A stretch of 7,228 nt of DNA, from assembly GCA_004144935.1 (NCBI GenBank), contig SDZP01000170.1, positions 1 to 7,228 of the forward strand, given 5' to 3'. Both the position numbers and the translations under genes were made by a program. Under the pieces are notes generated by a model that was not told the origin of the DNA, did no database searches, and worked only from the letters and a program-made list of their open reading frames with translations. Each line of letters begins with the position of its first letter. The stretch's first letter is position 1. Shown in pieces: positions 1-5,149 of the stretch. The DNA comes from Caulobacteraceae bacterium. Its GTDB lineage: Bacteria; Pseudomonadota; Alphaproteobacteria; Caulobacterales; Caulobacteraceae.

Positions 1-284
1 GGGCGGGGAAGGGGGGCCTTGGCGGCGAGGTCGACGCACTGGAACTTGCCCTTGGCGTCGGTGGGATCGGGGTAGGCCTCCTTGACCACGGTGCAGATCC
101 CGACGATCTCCTTGCCCTCCTGCGAGTGGTAGAAGAAGACCTCGTCGCCGAGCTTCATGGCCATCATGTTGAGCTTGGCGGTGTGGTTGCGCACGCCGGT
201 CCAGGGCTCGCCCTTCTTGCCGGTGGCGACGAGGTCGTCCCAGGAAAAGGCGTCCGGTTCGGATTTGACGAGCCAGTGGTTCAT
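1..284 (-). CDS. EVE-domain protein, 3' end cut off by the window
   Basis: This is the first 94 codons of an EVE-domain protein (PUA-like fold, DUF55/THYN1 group). The family is small, usually about 135-150 residues, so roughly a third is missing beyond the left edge. Translating the minus strand from the ATG at 284-282 gives MNHWLVKSEP, then WDDL at 15-18, a WTGVRN motif at 28-33, and GDEVFFYHS at 46-54 followed by an IVGI strand. Together these are the family hallmark. A GGAG at 290-293 lies 5 nt before the ATG and fixes the start. EVE domains are thought to bind modified bases in nucleic acids; the exact role of the stand-alone bacterial proteins is not settled. The gene follows the VOC gene on the same strand after an 84-bp gap with a hairpin, so it may be a separate transcription unit. 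The family is clear and the function is not. Confidence 0.9.
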   Translation of the reverse strand, partial: MNHWLVKSEPDAFSWDDLVATGKKGEPWTGVRNHTAKLNMMAMKLGDEVFFYHSQEGKEIVGICTVVKEAYPDPTDAKGKFQCVDLAAKAPLPR

Positions 285-339
285 TGTCGCTCCGGATCCC
301 TCAACGGTCGGCGCCGTCTTATCCGACCCCTTGGGGCCA

Positions 340-364
340 CCTTCTCCCGACCGGCGGGAGAAGG
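340..364. repeat. Intergenic hairpin (REP-like or terminator-like)
   Basis: A perfect 10-bp inverted repeat, CCTTCTCCCG at 340-349 and CGGGAGAAGG at 355-364, encloses a 5-nt loop. It lies 4 bp past the stop of the VOC gene and before the EVE gene. On the minus strand no T-run follows the stem, so it does not look like a classic intrinsic terminator, although it could slow or end transcription or protect the 3' end of the mRNA. Hairpins of the CTTCTCCC/GGGAGAAG type recur between genes in Caulobacter-like genomes (recalled, not searched), so a dispersed repeat is equally likely. The rest of the 285-368 gap holds only the ribosome site of the EVE gene. Confidence 0.6.
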
Positions 365-368
365 GAAG

Positions 369-1049
369 TCAGGCGGGCACGGGCGGTTCCTTGTACGACG
401 CGCCGGCGGTGATCGCCGCGTCGGGGACCTTCAGCATCCCGAGATACTGCTCCTTCGGATAGGCCATGTGCGGCTTGGCCGGATCGTATTCCGGCTGCGG
501 CACCGGCGAGGGGCCGACGTAGGGGGCGGGGGCCTTGAAGCGGGCGGCCTCCTCGGCGCTGATCCCGGCCTTGGCCAGGGTGGTGGGGTCGATCCAGCGG
601 GCCGGGTCGATGGGCTCGTGGCTGGTGGCCACCTCCAGGGTCATCTGGTCGGGACCGGCGAAATAGATCGAGCGGCACATGCCATGGTCGATGGGACCGA
701 TGACGTTGACGCCGTGGCTGCGGATACGGTCGCGCATGGCGGTCAGCTGCTCGTCGCTGTCGACCCGGAAGGCCAGGTGCTGCAGCGTGCCGGGCGCGCT
801 GGGCAGGGCCCCGTTGCCGGCGTGCGTCTTGCCGAGCTCGATGGCGATGTTGTCGACGTCCGGCAGCTGGACGATCGAGAAGTAGCCGTGGTCGTTCATC
901 CGCAGGAAGGCGTGCAGCCCGCCGGGCACCCCGTGCATGTCGAACAGGGCGACCAGAGGACAGCCCATCACCTCGCTGAAGAAGGCAATGTGCTTCTTGA
1001 TGTCGCCGGCCATGAAGGCCAAGTGGTGAATGCCGCTCGGCTGGGTCAT
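369..1049 (-). CDS. VOC-superfamily metalloenzyme (single-domain, extradiol dioxygenase/glyoxalase-like)
   Basis: This 226-residue protein has the paired beta-alpha-beta-beta-beta modules of the vicinal oxygen chelate superfamily at about 6-65 and 87-141. Apparent metal ligands are His9 (GIHHLAF), His91 (TLQHLAF) and Glu139 (MTLEV), the usual His-His-Glu set. His122 and Tyr129 before Glu139 partly resemble the type I extradiol dioxygenase signature, but the GPDQ stretch departs from the usual DPxG, and this region is also a general VOC motif. Substrate and reaction are therefore open: ring cleavage, isomerisation and glyoxalase-like chemistry all fit. Type I extradiol enzymes usually have two domains and about 290 residues; smaller single-domain forms exist. 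Residues 142-226 form a proline-rich tail outside the fold. An AGGAGGA at 1055-1061, abutting the upstream TetR stop, gives a strong start and implies co-transcription with that regulator. Confidence 0.85.
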   Translation of the reverse strand: MTQPSGIHHLAFMAGDIKKHIAFFSEVMGCPLVALFDMHGVPGGLHAFLRMNDHGYFSIVQLPDVDNIAIELGKTHAGNGALPSAPGTLQHLAFRVDSDEQLTAMRDRIRSHGVNVIGPIDHGMCRSIYFAGPDQMTLEVATSHEPIDPARWIDPTTLAKAGISAEEAARFKAPAPYVGPSPVPQPEYDPAKPHMAYPKEQYLGMLKVPDAAITAGASYKEPPVPA

Positions 1050-1054
1050 GGGGG

Positions 1055-1061
1055 TCCTCCT
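1055..1061 (-). promoter_or_regulatory. Strong ribosome binding site of the VOC gene
   Basis: AGGAGGA on the minus strand lies 5 nt before the VOC ATG and directly follows the TAG stop of the upstream regulator (1062-1064). The regulator and the enzyme are thus on one message, and ribosomes ending the first gene stop next to the second gene's binding site. Confidence 0.75.
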
Positions 1062-1718
1062 CTAGCGTTTCTTGTCGTTGACCAAGCCGCCCAGCAGGGC
1101 GTCGAGGATCATGCTGTCGTGGGCCTCGCGCACGGCCGGATCGCCGGTGTCGACACCGAAATTTGCGGCCATCAGCGGGGTCAGGTTGATCAGGCCGGCG
1201 CCGGCCGCCTGCAGGGTGATGACCAGCTGCTCGGGCGGAAAGGCCTTCAGCTCGCCGGCCTCTATCGCCGCCTGGACCAGCTGCGCCAGCCGCCGGTTGC
1301 GGGGGCCCAGCAGGTGATCGACCAGCCAGTCCAGCCGCTCACCGCCGGCCATGCCCTCCAGCGCCACGATCCGTCCCAGCGCCGGATGCTTCCAGCTGAT
1401 CTTCAGGAACAGCCGCATGGCCATGCGCAGCTGGGTCAGGGCGCTGGCGTCGGCCGCCGCCTCCAGCAGGCGTTCCTCCTCGGCGATGACGCCGCGCAGG
1501 TCCAGCATCGCCGCCCGCCACAGGGCGTCCTTGTCCTGGTAGTGGTAGTGTAGGTTGGCCTGCGAGACGCCGGCCGCCGCGGCGATCTCGCCCAGCGTCG
1601 CCCGTTCGAAGCCCAGCCGGGAAAACAGCTCAAGCGCCGCCTCGCGGATGCGCGCGGCGGTGCGTCCCCCCTTGCCGGCCCCCTTGCCGGTCGAGACGCC
1701 GAGACTGCCGTCGGCCAT
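1062..1718 (-). CDS. TetR/AcrR-family regulator 1
   Basis: This 218-residue protein has a TetR-type DNA-binding domain at about 20-67. Residues 24-37 match helix 1 (IREAALELFSRLGF), and the helix-turn-helix runs over 41-60 (LGEIAAAAGVSQ then NLHYHY), ending in the family's conserved YxxKxxL segment. The rest is an alpha-helical ligand and dimer domain of normal length. An 18-residue Gly/Lys-rich N-terminal arm precedes helix 1. The start is the ATG at 1718; a GGGAG sits about 10 nt upstream, a slightly long spacing. It is first in a two-gene unit with the VOC gene and divergent from the alpha/beta hydrolase, with an operator-like palindrome in the 86-bp gap. By TetR habit it probably represses itself, the VOC gene and perhaps the hydrolase, with release by a pathway compound. 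The ligand cannot be read from sequence. Confidence 0.92.
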   Translation of the reverse strand: MADGSLGVSTGKGAGKGGRTAARIREAALELFSRLGFERATLGEIAAAAGVSQANLHYHYQDKDALWRAAMLDLRGVIAEEERLLEAAADASALTQLRMAMRLFLKISWKHPALGRIVALEGMAGGERLDWLVDHLLGPRNRRLAQLVQAAIEAGELKAFPPEQLVITLQAAGAGLINLTPLMAANFGVDTGDPAVREAHDSMILDALLGGLVNDKKR

Positions 1719-1741
1719 CCTCGCTTGACTCCCGCATCCGA

Positions 1742-1765
1742 TTTCCTGACTTTCAAATCAGAAAA
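1742..1765. promoter_or_regulatory. Candidate TetR operator between regulator 1 and the hydrolase
   Basis: An imperfect inverted repeat is centred near 1753/1754 with core CTGACTTTCAAATCAG (1746-1761). The outer CTGA/TCAG arms are exact, flanked by TTT and AAA; 18 of 24 positions are symmetric. It is an AT-rich patch in GC-rich DNA, 24-43 bp from both divergent starts, where a TetR dimer would be expected to bind. A TTGACT at 1725-1730 could be a plus-strand -35, but I see no good -10 at normal spacing, so promoters are not called. Binding by the adjacent regulator is inferred from position and symmetry. Confidence 0.5.
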
Positions 1766-1804
1766 TGCCGTGGACCGCAACCACGGCCGCATCGGGAGGC
1801 ATGA

Positions 1805-2962
1805 GTGTCAGATCAGGTCCTGCGCGAGCCCTATGGCTACGCCTACGCCGAACAGAGCCGGCTGAAGGAGGTCTATGGCGGCGCCCATGGCCGGGTCTTC
1901 GTCGAATGCATGCGGATCTATCCGGCCGACCGGCCGTCCAGGACCGTCATCCTGTTCAGCCATCCGATCGGCGGGGGCAGCTTCCTGCCGCTGGTCACGG
2001 CCCTGGCCCGGGCCGGCAAGCACGTCATCTATTGCAACACCCGCTACCGGGGGAACGACAACGCCCTGATCCTCGAAAAATGCGTCCTCGACCTGGGCGC
2101 CTGTGTCGCAGATCTCAAGAAGCGGTTCGGCTATGAGACGGTGGTGCTGGGCGGCTGGTCGGGCGGCGGCTCGCTGTCGATGTTCTACCAGGACCAGGCG
2201 ACCAATCCGACGATCACCCAGACGCCGGCCGGCGACGAGATCGATCTCGTCGGCGCAAACCTGATCCCGGCCGACGGGGTGATGCTGCTGGCCGCCCACA
2301 TCGGCCGCAGCGTGACCATGACCGAATGGATCGACCCCTCGATCCTCGACGAGAGCCGGCCGTTCGAGCGCGACGTCTCGCTCAACATCTACGACCCGGC
2401 CTGCCCGGATCAGCCGCCCTATTCCGACGCCTTCGTGGCCAGGTTCCGCGCCGCCCAGATCGCCCGCAACCGACGCATAACCGGCTGGGTGAAGGACCAG
2501 CTTGCCGCCCTGAAGGCGGCCGGCGATCCGGACGCCGAGCGCTGCTTCATCGTCCAGGGCACGATGAGCGACGTGCGCTGGACCGATCCGACCCAGGAGC
2601 CCTCCGACCGCGCCCCCTACACCTGCTACATGGGCGATCCCAAGATCGCCAACGACGGGCCCATCGGGCTGGGCCGCTTCACCACCCTGCGCTCCTGGCT
2701 GTCGCAGTGGAGCTATGACGAGAGCCGCGCCAACGGCCTGATCAACGCCCCGAACATCACCGTGCCGTCGCTGGTGATCAACAACACCGCCGACCTGGCC
2801 TGCACCCCCAGCCATGCGGCGCGCCTGTTCGAGGCGCTGGGCTCCGCCGACAAGACCTATGTCGATATCGTGGGCGCCGACCATTACTACATCGAGAAGC
2901 CGGAGCTGCTGCCCCAGGCGACGGCGGCCGTGGTCGGATGGATGGACGCGCGCGGGTTCTAG
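1805..2962 (+). CDS. Alpha/beta hydrolase-fold enzyme
   Basis: This 385-residue protein is a probable ester, lactone or C-C bond hydrolase. The nucleophile elbow is GGWSGGG with Ser119. A likely acid is Asp330 (NNTADLACTP) and the histidine is His360 (GADHYY), in the normal order. An HPIGGGS segment at 53-59 fits an oxyanion-hole loop. No signal peptide is visible, so it is probably cytoplasmic. The approximately 200 residues between Ser119 and Asp330 are far more than a plain fold needs and imply a large cap; MhpC/HsaD-type C-C hydrolases are about 285 residues with a different elbow, so that label is not justified. The start is GTG at 1805, supported by GGGAGG at 1794-1799 with 5-nt spacing; the ATG at 1801 is out of frame. 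It is divergent from regulator 1 and converges on regulator 2, overlapping its stop by 4 bp. Confidence 0.88.
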   Translation: MSDQVLREPYGYAYAEQSRLKEVYGGAHGRVFVECMRIYPADRPSRTVILFSHPIGGGSFLPLVTALARAGKHVIYCNTRYRGNDNALILEKCVLDLGACVADLKKRFGYETVVLGGWSGGGSLSMFYQDQATNPTITQTPAGDEIDLVGANLIPADGVMLLAAHIGRSVTMTEWIDPSILDESRPFERDVSLNIYDPACPDQPPYSDAFVARFRAAQIARNRRITGWVKDQLAALKAAGDPDAERCFIVQGTMSDVRWTDPTQEPSDRAPYTCYMGDPKIANDGPIGLGRFTTLRSWLSQWSYDESRANGLINAPNITVPSLVINNTADLACTPSHAARLFEALGSADKTYVDIVGADHYYIEKPELLPQATAAVVGWMDARGF

Positions 2963-3513
2963 TCCTCGACCCCGGCGATGACCTCGAGCATCAGGTCGCG
3001 CAGGTCGAGGCCACGCGGCAAGCCGGCCGGCGGTTCCATGTCGGCGGTGGCCGAGGCGACCAGCAGATAGGCGCGGGCCAGGGCCATCTGGGGCGGATGG
3101 CCCATGCCCTCCAGGCAGTCGGCGAAGAAGGCGGTCAGGGTGTCGTCGACGGCCTTGACCGAGGCGCGGGCCCGATCGTCGCTGCGGGCCCAGGCGCGCA
3201 TGGCCATGGCCAGGCGGGGCAGGTCCTGGCTCACCGCCAGGTCGGAGGCCAGCAGGATGCGGCGGATGGGCGTGGGGGCCTCGGCGCGCACCCGCTCGAG
3301 ATTGGACGTCAGCTGCTCGCCGCTGAAGTAGTCGGCCAGCTGGCCGAGGTAGTCCTCGAAGTCGGCGAAGTGGTGGTAGAAGCTGCCCGTCGAAATGCCG
3401 AGGCTGGCGGCCAGCGGCCGCAGCTTCAGGGCCCGCAGCCCCTCCTCGCGTAACACGGCCTGTCCGGCCAGAAGCCAGTCCCCCCGCGTCAGGTCCTTGC
3501 GTCGCTTGGCCAT
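2959..3513 (-). CDS. TetR/AcrR-family regulator 2
   Basis: This is a 184-residue TetR-type regulator when started at the ATG at 3513. I prefer that start over the in-frame ATG at 3525, because GGAG (3518-3521) lies 4 nt before 3513 and nothing similar precedes 3525. The DNA-binding domain spans about 9-56, with the helix-turn-helix at 28-49 (LAASLGISTGSFYHHF and flanks), a textbook TetR motif. The remainder is helical and ends in an apparent dimer/ligand region. It is divergent from the flavin-monooxygenase-like gene across a gap containing a 21-bp palindrome, its probable operator. It is not closely similar to regulator 1 in its C-terminal part, so the two probably sense different ligands. 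Its TAG shares the CTAG at 2959-2962 with the hydrolase stop. Confidence 0.92.
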   Translation of the reverse strand: MAKRRKDLTRGDWLLAGQAVLREEGLRALKLRPLAASLGISTGSFYHHFADFEDYLGQLADYFSGEQLTSNLERVRAEAPTPIRRILLASDLAVSQDLPRLAMAMRAWARSDDRARASVKAVDDTLTAFFADCLEGMGHPPQMALARAYLLVASATADMEPPAGLPRGLDLRDLMLEVIAGVED

Positions 3514-3563
3514 GGGTCTCCGCATATCGCGCGGCCAAGCCCCTGCATAGACGCCCCCTTGAA

Positions 3564-3584
3564 CATAACATAAGTTATGTTATG
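3564..3584. promoter_or_regulatory. 21-bp palindrome, probable operator of regulator 2
   Basis: The half-site CATAACATAA (3564-3573), a central G at 3574, and the exact reverse complement TTATGTTATG (3575-3584) form a palindrome that is perfect apart from its single centre base. Its length and symmetry fit a TetR dimer site. It is strikingly AT-rich against its surroundings. It lies 50 bp upstream of the regulator 2 start and ends where the GGAG ribosome site of the monooxygenase gene begins (3584-3587). A bound regulator would cover the promoter or transcription start of the monooxygenase gene, and probably its own promoter. No clean -35/-10 pair could be assigned. Confidence 0.8.
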
Positions 3585-3592
3585 GAGTACGG

Positions 3593-4768
3593 ATGGAGGC
3601 TGGCATGACCGATTGGATCGATCCGGCGGTGTGGACCAACTGGGCGGACGCCTCCGCCTTGCGGCTGGCTGAGCGAGCGCAGGAGGCCGAGGCGTTGCGC
3701 TCGGTTCCTGAGGCCACGCTGCGGGAGGCGGCGGAGGCCGGCTACTTCCACCTGCTGGCCCCGACCACGGCGGGCGGGGCGGGGGCGTCGATGACGACCT
3801 TCCTGGAGGTTGGCCGGCGACTGGCGCGGGGCTGTCCGTCCAGCGCCTGGACGCTGTCGTTCCTGGCCCTGCACGCCTGGCTGCTCTGCCGGTTCGAGCC
3901 GGAACTCCAGAAGGCGCTGTTCAATGATGGCGCGATGCCTCTGGCGCCCGCGCCGCTCGCACCGACCGGCAAGGCCGAGGCTGTGGAGGGCGGCTACCGG
4001 ATCAGCGGGCGTTGGGACTGGGCGACCGGGGTCAATCACGCCGACTGGGTGATGGTCAACGCCGTGGACGGTCTGATGCCGCGCTTCTGCGTCCTGCCGA
4101 TCGGCGATGTTGAGGTCGAGGATGTCTGGCGCACGGCCGGCATGGCGGCGACCGGCAGCAATACGGTGGTCGCCAGGGATGTCTTCGTGCCGGCGCATCG
4201 AACGCTTTCGGCCTTGCAGATGAAGTATGGGCCGATCCCGGGACTGGCGCTGCATCCGGGCAGTTCGGTGGGATATGCCATGTCCCCCGCTCTGGCTCTG
4301 GTCGCCGCGGCGCCGGCGCTGGGCGCGGCCGAGGGGGCGCTGGCCGCCTTCACCGAACGGATGCAGGCCAAGATCCAGGCCTACAGCGGGATCCGGCAGA
4401 GCGAGGCCCCCGCCACCCACCTGCGGCTCGGCGAAGCGCTGGCGACGGTGCGCGCGGCGGCGCTGGTCTGGGAGGACGCGGTGGCGCTGTACGAGCGGGA
4501 AGGCGCGCTGGGGGGCGGCATGAGCAACGACAGCCTGGCGGCGATCCGGCTGGCGGCGGCCCATACGGTGCGGCTGGCGAGCGAGGCGGTCGATGGCATG
4601 TGCGCGGCGGCGGGGGCCAGCTCAGGGTTCCTCACCTCGCCCCTGCAGCGCCACCTGCGGGACCTGCAGATGATCCGCGGCCATGTGGTGTTCGACTGGG
4701 ACCGGGCGGCGCAGATAGGCGGCCGGATCGCGCTCGGGTTCGAGCCGACCCCGGCCGATCTGCTCTAG
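3593..4768 (+). CDS. Acyl-CoA dehydrogenase-fold flavin monooxygenase-like protein (HsaA/HpaB/DszC type)
   Basis: This protein of up to 391 residues has the acyl-CoA dehydrogenase fold but resembles the flavin-dependent oxygenase branch: GCPSSAWTLSFLALHAW (80-96) in the helical N-terminal domain, SGRWDWATGVNHADW (138-152) in the beta domain, WRTAGMAATGSNTVVA (179-194) then DVFVP, and PLQRHLRDLQMIRGH (350-364) near the C-terminus. His364 is where I expect the conserved histidine of this branch. Known members hydroxylate phenols or oxidise sulfur heterocycles using reduced flavin from a separate reductase, absent here. The substrate is unknown, and an acyl-CoA dehydrogenase role is not fully excluded. 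Two starts are plausible: ATG 3593 with GGAG at 3584-3587, and ATG 3605 with the better GGAGG at 3595-3599, both spaced 5 nt. Regulator 2 probably controls it through the palindrome upstream. Confidence 0.85.
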   Translation: MEAGMTDWIDPAVWTNWADASALRLAERAQEAEALRSVPEATLREAAEAGYFHLLAPTTAGGAGASMTTFLEVGRRLARGCPSSAWTLSFLALHAWLLCRFEPELQKALFNDGAMPLAPAPLAPTGKAEAVEGGYRISGRWDWATGVNHADWVMVNAVDGLMPRFCVLPIGDVEVEDVWRTAGMAATGSNTVVARDVFVPAHRTLSALQMKYGPIPGLALHPGSSVGYAMSPALALVAAAPALGAAEGALAAFTERMQAKIQAYSGIRQSEAPATHLRLGEALATVRAAALVWEDAVALYEREGALGGGMSNDSLAAIRLAAAHTVRLASEAVDGMCAAAGASSGFLTSPLQRHLRDLQMIRGHVVFDWDRAAQIGGRIALGFEPTPADLL

Positions 4769-4821
4769 GGAACAGTCCGTCGGTATGGCGGTTTTCCCGG
4801 CCTGTGAAGGGAGATCAGACC

Positions 4822-5127
4822 ATGCCCCAGGGTGACAAGTCAGCCTACACCGACAAGCAGAAGCGCAAGGCCGAGCATATCGAGGATGGCTACGAGAAGC
4901 AGGGCGTCCCGAAGAAGGAAGCCGAGTCCCGCGCCTGGGCGACGGTCAACAAGGACGACGGCGGCGGCAAGAAGTCCGGCTCCGGGCGCGGCAAGGACAC
5001 CGGCCATCCGGCGTCGCACAGGGGCGGCGAGGCCAGCGCCGGCCGTTCGGCCGAGGAGCGCTCGGCCTCGGCCAGGAAGGCGGCGGCGACTCGCAAGCGG
5101 AACGCCGAGCAGCGGGCCAGCCACTGA
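4822..5127 (+). CDS. Small basic low-complexity protein ('plasmid stabilization protein' type)
   Basis: This is a 101-residue, strongly basic protein. Residues 1-44 look ordered and conserved: GDKSAYTDKQKRKAEHIEDG (4-23), then GYEKQGVPKKEAESRAWATV and NK, a short helical unit with a WATVNK end. From about 47 on it is Gly/Lys/Ser/Ala-rich and probably disordered (GGGKKSGSGRGK, then Arg/Ala-rich AARKRNAEQ-like tail). I recall close relatives in many alpha- and beta-proteobacteria annotated as 'plasmid stabilization protein', an unproven label: it is not a ParE/RelE toxin and no antitoxin partner lies beside it. The basic tail would suit nucleic-acid binding. GGGAG at 4809-4813, 8 nt before the ATG at 4822, fixes the start. 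It follows the monooxygenase gene by 53 bp on the same strand, so co-transcription is possible, but a functional link is doubtful. Confidence 0.8.
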   Translation: MPQGDKSAYTDKQKRKAEHIEDGYEKQGVPKKEAESRAWATVNKDDGGGKKSGSGRGKDTGHPASHRGGEASAGRSAEERSASARKAAATRKRNAEQRASH

Positions 5128-5149
5128 GTCCGGGTGATCGCCGCGGGGG

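Noticed and set aside
126..1553. 475-codon open frame on the plus strand
   Set aside because: It lies antisense to the EVE, VOC and regulator 1 genes, crosses their boundaries, and its translation is Gly/Val/His/Arg-rich low-complexity text typical of antisense frames in GC-rich DNA. The opposite strand carries recognisable domains and ribosome sites.
3514..3525. Longer start (ATG 3525) for regulator 2
   Set aside because: No ribosome site precedes it, while GGAG precedes the ATG at 3513 at good spacing.
1808..3571. 587-codon open frame on the minus strand
   Set aside because: It runs antisense through the hydrolase and out of frame through regulator 2, with no recognisable domain. Both overlapped genes have clear family motifs.
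3575..4564. 329-codon open frame on the minus strand
   Set aside because: It is antisense to the flavin-monooxygenase-like gene, Arg/Gln/His-rich and without motifs.
4600..4821. Upstream extension of the small basic protein into the monooxygenase gene
   Set aside because: The added residues are an out-of-frame reading of the monooxygenase C-terminus; the good GGGAG site and the conserved start MPQGDKS place the start at 4822.
4769..4821. Terminator or separate promoter between the monooxygenase and the small protein genes
   Set aside because: No stem with a T-run and no convincing -35/-10 pair is visible in these 53 bases; only the ribosome site is clear.
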